Notes under the pieces: generated by a model
The model's input: only the letters and a program-made list of their open reading frames with translations
What the model was told of the DNA's origin: nothing
Database searches by the model: none
Program-made: the position numbers and the translations under genes
NCBI GenBank assembly: GCA_030431695.1
Contig: JAUIIU010000010.1
Span: 1 to 62,255, forward strand
Direction: 5' to 3'
Length of the DNA stretch: 62,255 nucleotides
Source: Bacteroidia bacterium
GTDB lineage: Bacteria > Bacteroidota > Bacteroidia > Flavobacteriales > Flavobacteriaceae
Part shown: piece by piece, positions 51,879-60,813 of the stretch
How positions within the stretch are numbered: position 1 is the stretch's first letter
Layout of the letters: each line of letters starts with the position of its first letter

Positions 51879-52712
51879 TTATTCTCCGATGAACATGAAT
51901 TCAACCGAGCATCGAACACTGTCGTTGATGGTAATGTAACCACGCCCATCTTCGACAATTATATCATCTCCGTCTCCTTCAAAACCTTCAGCAAATTCCT
52001 GGTTGAACGTCAGGCTAAAACCATAGTTGGTCAAAGCGGTAAGAGATTCAATTACCGTATAGGTCACCTGGTTGAATTCATTGGTGATGACCTTGGCTGA
52101 AGAAACCGCCATGCTGTCATTGTTATACCCGGAGTACGAACTAAGTCCGAAGGTATGTGTAGTACCATTGAAGGTAAAATCGAACTCGCCTTGCTGCTCG
52201 ACGAAATTCACATATTGTCCGGCTCCTGATGGAACGTTGGCCTCCCCACCGCCGTAATGTACTGTGACAAGTATTTTGAATGTCCCACTGATGCTAGGAG
52301 TGAAACTACTTGCATCAAAATCTATTGTCTGATCACCGAGAACACCATACACCAGGTCATTTGAGCCTGTTCTCAAATCGGAGGTTTGAAAAAATAATTG
52401 GTTGTTTCGTTTTTCGTATTGTGCCTTCCAACGAGATCCGTTCCAAAAATATATTCCCGGATAGATACTGTTGGCTCCACTATCCACGGTATTTGTATTG
52501 TACACAGTTGTTCCGGCCACAATAGAACCTCCGTTCGGATTGGTGATCGTCTCAGTTGTGAGATTGGTTAGGGAAACAACCGGGTAAACCACACCCGAAG
52601 TAGAATTACCAAGGTCCAGAACCCCTTCGGGGGAAGTGGTGTTTATTCCCACCTGCGCACTGATATGAAGGCAGGAAAGGATTGCTATAAGTAGGTAAAT
52701 GTTCTTCATCAC
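51879..52712 (-). CDS. Secreted surface-type protein, paralogue 2 of a tandem set
   Basis: A 277-residue exported protein with signal MMKNIYLLIAILSCLHISA and the shared N-terminal module (QVGINTTSPEGVLDLG, VVYPVVSLTN, GTTVYNT, YPGIYFWNGSRW). The C-terminal beta-rich domain has GTFKILVTVHYGGGEANVPS and ends CSVEFMFIGE, very close to the neighbour at 50966. It differs from the neighbours in lacking Arg in the PRVALT motif (PVVSLT). It is 19 bases from paralogue 1 and 40 from paralogue 3, probably one operon. Function unknown. Confidence 0.75.
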   Translation of the reverse strand: MMKNIYLLIAILSCLHISAQVGINTTSPEGVLDLGNSTSGVVYPVVSLTNLTTETITNPNGGSIVAGTTVYNTNTVDSGANSIYPGIYFWNGSRWKAQYEKRNNQLFFQTSDLRTGSNDLVYGVLGDQTIDFDASSFTPSISGTFKILVTVHYGGGEANVPSGAGQYVNFVEQQGEFDFTFNGTTHTFGLSSYSGYNNDSMAVSSAKVITNEFNQVTYTVIESLTALTNYGFSLTFNQEFAEGFEGDGDDIIVEDGRGYITINDSVRCSVEFMFIGE

Positions 52713-52731
52713 TATAATTTTAGGGGCTTTT

Positions 52732-53562
52732 TTATTCGCTGAAATAACTGATCTCTACTCGGCAGGGGATATCGTAAGCTACGTATCCGCGTCCCGATCC
52801 ACTGTTTCCGTTACTTACAAATTCTGTAGCAACTAACTGGTCGAATGTAAGTCCGAAGTTAACAGTGTCACCGGCGTCCATTTGTACGTAGAATACCATG
52901 GTAGATTCCTGCCAGATGGCAAAATAATTAGTTGCACCGATTGATCCGTCGTATGCGGTAGAATAGCTGTAAACCGGCAAGTCGTAATTTGTGCCATCAA
53001 AGTTCAACCTGAATTCACCGTGTTGTCGGGCGATATTCAAATAACCATCTGATGTACCAGATGATACATTTGGCACCCTGGCACCACCACCGCCATAGTT
53101 GACGGTTAACTGTACTTTGTAATTTCCGGTGTAATCTGCCGTAAAGGACTGTCCTGTAAGTCCTGAAATACTAGCGTAACCTCCTGAAGAAGTTGTTCTT
53201 ATCCCCAGGGCTGATTCGTACAATTCGTATTGTTTTCTGTGAAATTGTCCTAACCATCTCGAACCACTCCATGAATACATGCCCGGGCTCACATCGTTGG
53301 TTCCGGTGTTGGTAGTTGCTGTATTGTAAATAGTTGTTCCTATGGTGAGAGAACCACCATTGGGGTTGGTAACGGGGGCTTCCGTTACCGCATCTGTCAG
53401 TGCTACCCGCGGAAGGACTACTCCCCAGGTAGTGCTGCTTGCGTCCAGGATTCCTTCCGGACTGGTAGTATTTATACCTACCTGGGCGAAGACACTACAG
53501 GTGACCATCCCCAGGGCAAAACATACCAATATCGCAAACGTAGGCAGGTTAAGTTGTTTCAT
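52732..53562 (-). CDS. Secreted surface-type protein, paralogue 1 of a tandem set
   Basis: A 276-residue exported protein. I start at ATG 53562 (MKQLNLPTFAILVCFALG); in-frame ATGs at 53580 and 53643 add residues before the signal peptide. The shared module follows (AQVGINTTSPEGILDAS, VVLPRVALTD, GTTIYNT, SPGMYSWSGSRW), and then the beta-rich domain (GNYKVQLTVNYGGGGARVP) ending CRVEISYFSE. It is the first gene of the three-paralogue run; a weak -7 box (TATACTTG, 53592-53599 on the minus strand) lies 30 bases upstream. Function unknown. Confidence 0.75.
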   Translation of the reverse strand: MKQLNLPTFAILVCFALGMVTCSVFAQVGINTTSPEGILDASSTTWGVVLPRVALTDAVTEAPVTNPNGGSLTIGTTIYNTATTNTGTNDVSPGMYSWSGSRWLGQFHRKQYELYESALGIRTTSSGGYASISGLTGQSFTADYTGNYKVQLTVNYGGGGARVPNVSSGTSDGYLNIARQHGEFRLNFDGTNYDLPVYSYSTAYDGSIGATNYFAIWQESTMVFYVQMDAGDTVNFGLTFDQLVATEFVSNGNSGSGRGYVAYDIPCRVEISYFSE

Positions 53563-53936
53563 TTCGTTGATTTTTAACATTTTGGGCAGCACAAGTATAA
53601 GCAAGATTACCGACAAAAACGAAAAAAAATCGATGAAATGCACATTATTTATAAAAACGTAGGAATATGATTACAAATAATCATTATTATAAAGTATGTA
53701 TGATTTCTGAGTTAAAATCTGATGATCATCTCATTTTTAGATCAAATTAGGTTGTTAATTGTGTTTTTGAACGCTAGATCCAATTTTGGATTCATTTATT
53801 GTTTTTATAGAAGACTATGATCTTCGATCAAATTTTCGAACGTTTAAATAATTGTTTAAATGCCCGTTCACATCACCAAACGGGCATTTTCTACATTCAA
53901 TACTAAATTAGGCTTGAAGAACAAAAATTAACTTAC
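53563..53936. other. Non-coding stretch of 374 bases, AT-rich
   Basis: No credible gene. It holds the probable promoter of the three-paralogue run (about 53592-53625), an AT-rich middle with nothing recognisable (about 53640-53855), and the hairpin at 53858-53889. Confidence 0.7.
53858..53889 (-). terminator. Hairpin terminator after the 842-residue surface-protein gene
   Basis: A perfect 11-bp stem (53858-53868 with 53879-53889), core TGCCCGTT/AACGGGCA, 10-base loop. It lies 48 bases beyond the stop of the gene at 53937-56465 on the minus strand. The following T-tract is weak. Confidence 0.6.
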
Positions 53937-56465
53937 TTATTGTTTTCTTATACCTGATGTCGAAGTACTTAGCGTAGCATCGTCCTTAGGTACATACTTT
54001 TGTATTGATTTTGAATCCAGTTCGTCGGTTTTCATAGCATCCGGTGCATCCGGGAACCTGAGTTCACTGAATTTGGAATTATCACCAGCAGACCTTCCGG
54101 CTGAATCTTTCCTGTTGGCCACTATGTGATAGGAGAATGAAACATTCGATGCTCCTCCCTGGAGTTCCCTTACAGTAAATCCGTTCGCTGATTTGTTCGT
54201 GACATACACACCATTACAATCACCTTCCAGCTGGATAAAGACTTTCAGTGGATGACGATCATTCACCACGATATTATTGGTAAAGATCGGATCGATAGAA
54301 ACGTTGGCCGTTCCGTTCACTAGTTGTGCCGTACCATAGTCTTCGAACAATACTTCAGGTGCTTCAGGTGCAAACATCACCTTTTTGTCACCATTGGTGT
54401 CATCGACGATGGTCGATACGGCCCCGTTACCAATTATCTTGTAGTTAGTTCCACTGTAGCGGGCCCCTGTGTAGGCGTAGGATGAATTCGAACTGGAACC
54501 ACCACTGTAAAAATATCCTCCATAATACATAGTTCCACCACCCACTAAGCTGGAATTGGTCTTACCGGCTAGTTGAGCACGGGCATCCCTTGCGTCCGAG
54601 TTAATAGGAGAACCTGTATAGTTGGTCTGGAATCGTGCCGCTTCAATACTTGTTGATGCACTCATAGGATATTCAGTGAGGGCATAAAGTGCCAGATCTG
54701 TCGCATTGGTATTCACACCAACATTCATGATCTGGGTTGAAGAGATCGAGGTCGTACTACCCGACACGGCTCTTAGTCCCATATTTGATGCGGTATTCGC
54801 CAATTGATCGGAAACGGCTAGTACTCCGTTAGCTCCATTGGCGCCACCACCCCAAGCCTGGATTCCTCCAATTAGGAAGGCACCACCTGTATAGGTTGTA
54901 TAAGTATAAGCACCATGTGAGTTTGCGGCATAACCGTATAGGCCGATACCTGTACCTGTGTTCTCACCCCTGATCCCAATACCTGATCCGGAATCGGCAC
55001 CCCACACGGACGCACCATTACTGGCCGTCTCCGCAACAACACCGAAAGGGAAGGCAGGATTATTTACACGCAGTGCTACATTGGTATACGGTGCCGAACC
55101 TATCCCAACGGCTCCATTATCCAGAACGCGCATGCGCTCGGTATCATCGGTTCTCAGCACGAAGTCGGTTGCATCCGTAGTACCGAGAAAATTCGTGCTT
55201 GCATTGGTTCCGGCATTACCTTCCAGCGACCAGTCTCGTCCACCAGTACCACCCATGGCGATCCATTCGCCACTATTCCAGTAATAAAATCCAGGCAGGA
55301 CCTCGTTATCGCCACTGTTGGCGTTTGCCGTATTGTATATCAGGAGTCCATTTGCAGGTGCAGTAACCGGGCTGGCCACCGTCCTGGATGTCAGTGCCAC
55401 ACGGTTGATCAAAATACCGCGATCTGTATGTGTCAATTCCAGTTGTGCACTGGTATCTGGAGTTGCTGTTCCCAGGCCAATATTGTCATTGGCACCGTCT
55501 ACAAAAAGTGCGTTGCTCTCGCCGGAGGTCGCAATTCGGGTATTCATATCGGCGTTGGAATCGTTTATGATCAATTCATCATTCGCATTCTCGCGAAGCT
55601 CGATGAATTCGAGACCGCCGGAGGTGAAGTTCAGGATATCTGCACCACTTGTCCACATCCCGGTGTCCGAATCGGCATTCCAGCTGTAAAATGGTGCTGC
55701 ATTGGTACCCTGGGCCATGGCGTGCACCTGGTTGGCATCGGGTATCCTAAAGCGCTCTGTCCCATTCGTAACCATTCCGAATTGATCTGCAGCCGGACTA
55801 TAGAATCCTTTGTTAGGATCACCCGACCAACCAAATGTTGGATTCGCAGCGGTTCCCCCGCTGTTCACACGAAGGTTACCACTACTATCTACGGTAAACT
55901 GTGAGGTTCCGTTGGTAGTGATGGAAAACTCATCGACGTTGGACCTGAAGAATCCGGTATCCGAATCACCTGCCCAGGAAAATGCCGGAGCGGCACTCGT
56001 TCCATCGGTGTTCGCTCTTAAACGACCGTTGGTAGTGATTCTGAATTGTTCGGCATTGTTAGTTCTGAAACTCAGATCGTTATTATCCGTCGTTCCTACG
56101 AAATTCGAGGCCGGAGAGGTTCCGGCATTACCAGCCTGTTTCCAGTCGTTTCCCAGCATGGCTATCCAAGCCGAACCACTCCAGTAATAGAAACCGGGAG
56201 ATACAGCCGTCGCTCCGGATCCGGAACTGGCAGTGTTGTACACCAGCAAGCTCGTTGTAGGTGCCGGAGTGATCGGACTACTGCTTGCTGTAGAGGTCAA
56301 GGCTACTCTCGGAATAAGAATACCTTTGTTGGAACTTGTCACATCCAACATCGCGCCGCTACCGGGGGATGTGGTGTTGATCCCTACTTGTGCATATAAA
56401 AGTGCGGAGGTAAGTATGCAGAAGAAAGTTAGTAAGGATTTTTGGTTGAGTAATGTTCTAGTCAT
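53937..56465 (-). CDS. Large secreted repeat protein, tail-fibre-like
   Basis: An 842-residue exported protein with signal MTRTLLNQKSLLTFFCILTS. The surface module seen in the three paralogues occurs twice, near residues 27-110 (GILIPRVALTSTA, LLVYNTA, SPGFYYWSGSAW) and 335-420 (GILINRVALTSRT, LLIYNTA, LPGFYYWNSGEW). Between them are repeats such as FSWAGDSDTGFFRSNVDEF, FGWSGDPNKGFYS and YSWNADSDTGMWTSGAD, as in phage fibre shafts. The C-terminal third is Gly/Ser/Thr/Tyr-rich, then a compact end domain (PLKVFIQLEGDCNGVYV, GFTVRELQGGASN). Probably a surface fibre or adhesin; no type IX domain is seen. It has its own terminator. Confidence 0.8.
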   Translation of the reverse strand: MTRTLLNQKSLLTFFCILTSALLYAQVGINTTSPGSGAMLDVTSSNKGILIPRVALTSTASSSPITPAPTTSLLVYNTASSGSGATAVSPGFYYWSGSAWIAMLGNDWKQAGNAGTSPASNFVGTTDNNDLSFRTNNAEQFRITTNGRLRANTDGTSAAPAFSWAGDSDTGFFRSNVDEFSITTNGTSQFTVDSSGNLRVNSGGTAANPTFGWSGDPNKGFYSPAADQFGMVTNGTERFRIPDANQVHAMAQGTNAAPFYSWNADSDTGMWTSGADILNFTSGGLEFIELRENANDELIINDSNADMNTRIATSGESNALFVDGANDNIGLGTATPDTSAQLELTHTDRGILINRVALTSRTVASPVTAPANGLLIYNTANANSGDNEVLPGFYYWNSGEWIAMGGTGGRDWSLEGNAGTNASTNFLGTTDATDFVLRTDDTERMRVLDNGAVGIGSAPYTNVALRVNNPAFPFGVVAETASNGASVWGADSGSGIGIRGENTGTGIGLYGYAANSHGAYTYTTYTGGAFLIGGIQAWGGGANGANGVLAVSDQLANTASNMGLRAVSGSTTSISSTQIMNVGVNTNATDLALYALTEYPMSASTSIEAARFQTNYTGSPINSDARDARAQLAGKTNSSLVGGGTMYYGGYFYSGGSSSNSSYAYTGARYSGTNYKIIGNGAVSTIVDDTNGDKKVMFAPEAPEVLFEDYGTAQLVNGTANVSIDPIFTNNIVVNDRHPLKVFIQLEGDCNGVYVTNKSANGFTVRELQGGASNVSFSYHIVANRKDSAGRSAGDNSKFSELRFPDAPDAMKTDELDSKSIQKYVPKDDATLSTSTSGIRKQ

Positions 56466-56737
56466 AAGCTCTTGTATTGAAGAAAATTCCTACAATTATA
56501 TACATAATAATCGATTAAATACAAAATAAATCGATAAAAGGTATTTAATTTTAACATATGAATATTTTTTTTGTTAAAATTCACTTCATGTAGTTCATCG
56601 AATATTTTAAGAATCCTTGTGTTTTATACAATTCATTTAAGGAATCATTGTTTTTTCACTAAGGAATCTATTCAGAAATAGGAGTAGATTAAAGTATCTT
56701 CAATACATTCGTATTGCGAAAAAATGCTTAGACCGGA

Positions 56738-57673
56738 ATGTTAAAAACCGACTTTTTCGACACAGATCATCCATCTGAGAACCAGGAAATCCCCTTAAGT
56801 CGATTTTTGGATACCGATGTATCATTATTTCTGAAAAGAGAAGACCGGATACATCCCTACGTGTCTGGGAACAAGTTCCGAAAACTGAAATATATCTTCA
56901 GGGATATAAGTTCAAAACGAAAGAAGTCGGTACTCACATTCGGCGGTGCGCACTCCAATCATATAGCAGCAGTGGCTGCGGCCGGGAAAATGTTCGGTAT
57001 ACACACCTTGGGTCTGATTCGCGGTCAGGAGCTCGCTTCAGAAATAAAACTAAACCCAACCCTCTCGTTCGCCACCGAATGCGGTATGCGGCTCATTTAT
57101 ATGGACAGAGCCGATTACCGACTGAAACACCATCCTGAGATCCTGGAAAAATACATACTCGACATAAAGGATTACTACCTCATCCCGGAAGGGGGCACTT
57201 CCGATCTTGCCGTCAAAGGTTGTGAAGAGATCCTCACAGTAGCCGATGCAAAGTATGAGTATATATGTGTCGCTGTAGGAACAGGGGGTACATTCGCAGG
57301 CCTTCTCAATGCACTCGGGCCAGCACAAACAGGCATTGGTTTTTCCGCACTTAAGGGCACCTTTCAGAAAGAAACCATAGAAAACTACTCGAATGCTTGC
57401 GAATATCAGCTTGTGGATGACTATTGTTTTGGGGGCTACGCTAAAATAGATCCGGAATTGGTACGTTTTATAAATAACTTCAGAACCAACACCGGCATCC
57501 TCCTGGATCCGGTCTATACGGCTAAAATGATGTACGGAATTCTTAAGATGATCGAAGCAAAGAAATTCAGAAAAAATAGCCGTATTTTAGCCATCCATAC
57601 GGGTGGTTTGCAGGGAATTGAAGCTATGAACCGCTATTTGAAAAAGAAAAACCTACCTCAAATCGAAACATAA
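56738..57673 (+). CDS. PLP-dependent ACC deaminase/D-cysteine desulfhydrase family enzyme
   Basis: A 311-residue cytoplasmic fold-type II PLP enzyme. The PLP lysine is probably K46 in VSGNKFRKLKY; TFGGAHSNHIAAVAAAGK carries the substrate-binding Ser/Asn/His motif, and VGTGGTFAGLLNA is the phosphate-binding Gly loop. The family includes 1-aminocyclopropane-1-carboxylate deaminase and D-cysteine desulfhydrase; the sequence alone does not separate them, but desulfhydrase-type activity is commoner in such bacterial proteins. It abuts the next gene (stop then ATG without a gap), so both are in one operon with hemL. Confidence 0.85.
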   Translation: MLKTDFFDTDHPSENQEIPLSRFLDTDVSLFLKREDRIHPYVSGNKFRKLKYIFRDISSKRKKSVLTFGGAHSNHIAAVAAAGKMFGIHTLGLIRGQELASEIKLNPTLSFATECGMRLIYMDRADYRLKHHPEILEKYILDIKDYYLIPEGGTSDLAVKGCEEILTVADAKYEYICVAVGTGGTFAGLLNALGPAQTGIGFSALKGTFQKETIENYSNACEYQLVDDYCFGGYAKIDPELVRFINNFRTNTGILLDPVYTAKMMYGILKMIEAKKFRKNSRILAIHTGGLQGIEAMNRYLKKKNLPQIET

Positions 57674-58492
57674 ATGCGCAACCAAACCTTACTTCTTGTA
57701 GTATTCTCACTATTTATGCTCACCGGCTGTCGCTCCAGGAAGAACGTCACCCAGCCCCGGAAAGCCGTAACCGGCAAGGAAATCGTAAAGCCTTCGGAAC
57801 CTGAACGGGAAAAGACCACTATTGTAACCCCACCGGCCGATGCGCCGTACACGGTGGTGGTAGCTACTTATATCGATAATTACAGTGGTATCGCTCGTGA
57901 GGAAATGCTTCAATACGGTATCCCTGCCAGTATTACCCTTGCCCAGGGTATCCTGGAGAGTGGTGCAGGCAGGGGTGAACTTACCCGCAAGGCTAATAAT
58001 CACTTCGGAATAAAATGTCACAGTACCTGGACCGGGGATCGTGTTTATCATGACGATGATGAAAAAGGCGAATGTTTTCGAAAATACAAAGACCCGAAAT
58101 ACTCCTTCAGGGATCATTCACTTTTCCTTACCCAGAGGAGCAGGTACGCCGATCTTTTCAAACTCAAGAAGGATGATTACAAAGGTTGGGCTCGCGGACT
58201 CAAGAAGGCAGGTTATGCTACGGATCCGCGCTATCCTCAGAAACTGATCGATATCGTGGAGCGATATAAGTTGTACGAATACGACGAGATGGTATTGGGA
58301 AGCAAAGCCAATCCCGTGCGCCCGGACGATTCAAAAATAAGTACCTATACAGTAGTGAAAGGTGATACGCTCTACAGTATTGCAAGGCGATTCAATATAA
58401 CTGTGGATACGCTCAAGGAATACAACGGGCTGGATACAAATAATATTTCTATCGGACAGGTTTTGTATTTGCATCCTGTTAAGAATCAATAG
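57674..58492 (+). CDS. Glucosaminidase-LysM lipoprotein
   Basis: A 272-residue predicted lipoprotein (lipobox LTGC after [15 protein letters not shown]) acting on peptidoglycan. A glucosaminidase domain (about 65-205) has [19 protein letters not shown] with the catalytic Glu, then [11 protein letters not shown] and [12 protein letters not shown]-terminal LysM domain (about 222-267, [20 protein letters not shown]) binds cell wall. The layout is like FlgJ/AtlA-type hydrolases without flagellar parts, so cell-wall growth or separation is the likely role. It lies between the PLP enzyme (0 bases) and hemL (5 bases). Confidence 0.88.
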   Translation: MRNQTLLLVVFSLFMLTGCRSRKNVTQPRKAVTGKEIVKPSEPEREKTTIVTPPADAPYTVVVATYIDNYSGIAREEMLQYGIPASITLAQGILESGAGRGELTRKANNHFGIKCHSTWTGDRVYHDDDEKGECFRKYKDPKYSFRDHSLFLTQRSRYADLFKLKKDDYKGWARGLKKAGYATDPRYPQKLIDIVERYKLYEYDEMVLGSKANPVRPDDSKISTYTVVKGDTLYSIARRFNITVDTLKEYNGLDTNNISIGQVLYLHPVKNQ

Positions 58493-58497
58493 ATTTT

Positions 58498-59784
58498 ATG
58501 AAATATAAAAGGAGTAGCGCTTTGTTCCGCGAAGCGCAACAATACATTCCCGGGGGAGTCAATTCCCCGGTACGGGCATTCAAGGCAGTAGGAGGAGAAC
58601 CTGTTTTCGTAGAACGGGCAGATGGTGCCTATCTATACGATGTAGATGGCAATAAACTAATTGATTTCATCGCTTCATGGGGTCCGATGATCCTCGGACA
58701 CGCATACACACCGGTTCTTAATGCCGTGATCGATAAAGCGAGGAAGGGAACCTCCTTTGGTATGCCTACCGAGATCGAAACAGAGATCGCCCAATTAGCC
58801 GTAAGTATGGTGCCAGGGATCGACAAGATCCGTTTTGTAAACAGTGGTACCGAGGCCTGTATGAGTGCAGTCCGACTGGCACGGGGATTTACGGGTAGGG
58901 ATAAGATCATAAAATTTGCCGGATGTTATCACGGCCATAGCGATTCGTTCCTCATAGAGGCGGGTAGTGGCGCAGTTACCTTTGGTGTCCCAAATAGCCC
59001 CGGTGTAACTAAAGGTACCGCCAAGGATACCTTGCTGGCCAATTACAATGACCTGGAATCCGTTGAGGGTTTGATCGCTGAAAATAAAGATGAGATCGCA
59101 TGTATCATACTAGAGCCGGTTGCCGGTAATATGGGTTGTGTTCCCCCGGCGGACGGTTTTCTACAAGGGCTTCGCATGTTATGTGATACCCATAAGATAC
59201 TCCTTGTTTTCGATGAAGTAATGACTGGTTTCAGACTGGCTCCCGGTGGCGCACAGGAATCGTATGGAGTCTCTGCTGATATTGTCACCTTCGGAAAAGT
59301 GATAGGCGGCGGATTGCCCGTGGGTGCGTTTGCAGCCCGTGATGAGATCATGAAAGAACTCGCGCCTGTGGGACCCGTGTACCAGGCAGGAACCCTGAGC
59401 GGGAACCCACTTGCAATGGCTGCCGGACTGGCCATGTTGAAGGCTCTGAATAATTCAGAAGAGATCTACAGGTCTCTTGATGAGAAAACCGAATACCTTC
59501 ACGAAGGATTGTTGGGGGCGCTTTCCGGTAAAGGTTTTCCTTTTGTGATAAACAGGGTTGGATCTATGATATCGGTTCATTTTACAGATCAGCCTGTAGT
59601 TGATTTCAGAACTGCGGCCACTGGCAATAATGACTATTTCAGGAAATTCTTCCACGGAATGCTGAATGAAGGTATATACCTTCCTCCCAGTGCTTTTGAA
59701 AGCTGGTTCCTCAACGATGCACTTTCTTATGATGACCTTGATACTACGATCAGGGCCTGTGATCACGTTGCCGAAACCTTATAA
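58498..59784 (+). CDS. hemL: Glutamate-1-semialdehyde 2,1-aminomutase
   Basis: A PLP-dependent aminomutase of 428 residues that makes 5-aminolevulinate for haem by the C5 pathway. The PLP lysine is K267 ([16 protein letters not shown]), close to the E. coli position. Other family segments are [50 protein letters not shown] and FDEVMTGFR. Length is normal. It is cotranscribed with the glucosaminidase gene 5 bases upstream; a hairpin terminator lies right after the stop. Other haem genes are not in the window. Confidence 0.94.
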   Translation: MKYKRSSALFREAQQYIPGGVNSPVRAFKAVGGEPVFVERADGAYLYDVDGNKLIDFIASWGPMILGHAYTPVLNAVIDKARKGTSFGMPTEIETEIAQLAVSMVPGIDKIRFVNSGTEACMSAVRLARGFTGRDKIIKFAGCYHGHSDSFLIEAGSGAVTFGVPNSPGVTKGTAKDTLLANYNDLESVEGLIAENKDEIACIILEPVAGNMGCVPPADGFLQGLRMLCDTHKILLVFDEVMTGFRLAPGGAQESYGVSADIVTFGKVIGGGLPVGAFAARDEIMKELAPVGPVYQAGTLSGNPLAMAAGLAMLKALNNSEEIYRSLDEKTEYLHEGLLGALSGKGFPFVINRVGSMISVHFTDQPVVDFRTAATGNNDYFRKFFHGMLNEGIYLPPSAFESWFLNDALSYDDLDTTIRACDHVAETL

Positions 59785-59786
59785 AA

Positions 59787-59810
59787 AAACCCCCTGTGAA
59801 CAGGGGGTTT
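59787..59810. terminator. Bidirectional hairpin terminator
   Basis: A 10-bp stem (59787-59796 with 59801-59810), CCCCCTG/CAGGGGG core, 4-base loop. The T-tract is strong on the minus strand (for the 59832-60182 gene) and weaker on the plus strand (for hemL). Confidence 0.85.
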
Positions 59811-59831
59811 CAATTATCTTGTTTTATCTAC

Positions 59832-60182
59832 TCAGACTTTCTGAAGTGAAAGCCACTTCTTGTACTGTGATTCAGAAAGTGCTTTCTTAACAGCAGCATC
59901 AAGTACGTCGTCGAACTTCTGCTTATCGGCCTGTACCTTCGGACTGGAGATATCCTGTCCGATGACATGTTTCTTGTAATTGCTCTGATGCGCAGTATAC
60001 GCCCTGAACAGAGCTCTTTGCTGATCACCATTCAGGTCCAGCTTGGTTGAAAGGTCTGCCACTTTCGCCTTGGCGATCACTTCCGGTCTGTCCTGATCCT
60101 GCGTCAAAGTTTGAGCATTAAGACTGCCCATTCCAAAGAGCATGATACATGAAATCGCAAGTACGGAAAATAGATTTTTCAT
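59832..60182 (-). CDS. Small secreted Spy-like protein (first of pair)
   Basis: A 116-residue exported helical protein with signal MKNLFSVLAISCIMLFGMGS. The mature part has KVADLSTKLDLNGDQQRALF and ALSESQYKKWLSL, a pattern of Spy/CpxP-like proteins (LTxxQ-type helices). It shares LDLNxxQQ and a C-terminal LxxxQYxKW segment with the neighbour at 60260-60709, so the two are distant paralogues. A periplasmic chaperone or sensor role is an inference. It has a good promoter (60188-60219). Confidence 0.75.
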   Translation of the reverse strand: MKNLFSVLAISCIMLFGMGSLNAQTLTQDQDRPEVIAKAKVADLSTKLDLNGDQQRALFRAYTAHQSNYKKHVIGQDISSPKVQADKQKFDDVLDAAVKKALSESQYKKWLSLQKV

Positions 60183-60187
60183 TGTGT

Positions 60188-60219
60188 CAAATTTAATTTA
60201 AGGGTACTAAAGTAACCAA
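60188..60219 (-). promoter_or_regulatory. Promoter of the small Spy-like gene
   Basis: On the minus strand TTG (60219-60217), 21 bases, then TAAATTTG (60195-60188), fitting the flavobacterial consensus. It lies 5 bases before the ATG, implying little or no leader. Confidence 0.55.
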
Positions 60220-60259
60220 TTTACAATGAATTATCCAAGAATTGAGCCAAATTTCAAAT

Positions 60260-60709
60260 TTACTGACGATTTTTGCCTTTTCGGCCTTTCATGCGACCTT
60301 GCTTTCGCTTCTTATGCTTCGCCATTGCTGACTTCTCCCACTTTTCGTACTGATCCTTGGTCAATATGGATTTCATGGAATTCTTGTATGCGATCTGCCT
60401 GTCGAGCATCGCATTTTGTCGGTCGAATCGATCCTCGTCACTAAGCTTTTTGCCTTGTTTTCGATTCTCCATCATCTGCTTACGAGCTTTGGCCGATTCC
60501 AGTTCCAGGTTGTTGATCTTTTGTTGCTGACTTTCATTCAGGTCGAGCATCAGGGTAAGCTTTTTTGTTTTTAGTTCTGCGACTTGTTCAGGGGTATAAT
60601 CCGGGCGTTCCATATTCTGCTTTCCGTGTCTCTGTTGTCCTTTACCCTGTTGCTGGGCGAATGCTGTAAAACCAATTAATAAACAGCATATAAAAAGTGC
60701 TTTTTTCAT
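60260..60709 (-). CDS. Secreted basic Spy-like protein (second of pair)
   Basis: A 149-residue exported protein with signal MKKALFICCLLIGFTAFA. The mature part is Gln/Lys-rich; it carries LTLMLDLNESQQQKINNLEL and SILTKDQYEKWEKS, again Spy-like. The C-terminus is a very basic tail (K, R and G, about 133-149). In Bacteroidota similar proteins are common next to envelope-stress genes. It lies upstream of the shorter Spy-like gene on the same strand, with 77 bases between. Function is not established. Confidence 0.75.
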   Translation of the reverse strand: MKKALFICCLLIGFTAFAQQQGKGQQRHGKQNMERPDYTPEQVAELKTKKLTLMLDLNESQQQKINNLELESAKARKQMMENRKQGKKLSDEDRFDRQNAMLDRQIAYKNSMKSILTKDQYEKWEKSAMAKHKKRKQGRMKGRKGKNRQ

Positions 60710-60769
60710 TTCTTCAATTTTTATTTGTTACGGTCTTTGGACATATTTTATGTGAAAAGGTTTAAAAGA

Positions 60770-60791
60770 AAAGCGGCCTGAGGGCCGCTTT
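60770..60791 (-). terminator. Hairpin terminator of the diheme cytochrome gene
   Basis: A perfect 9-bp stem (60770-60778 with 60783-60791), AAAGCGGCC/GGCCGCTTT, 4-base loop, followed on the minus strand by TTCTTTT. It lies 22 bases after the stop at 60814. Confidence 0.8.
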
Positions 60792-60813
60792 CGTGAATCT
60801 TGTGATCTGGTAT

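Noticed and set aside
46650-56465. A prophage, suggested by S74 and tail-fibre-like proteins
   Set aside because: No terminase, portal, capsid, integrase or lysis genes are present, and the proteins have signal peptides and flavobacterial surface modules.
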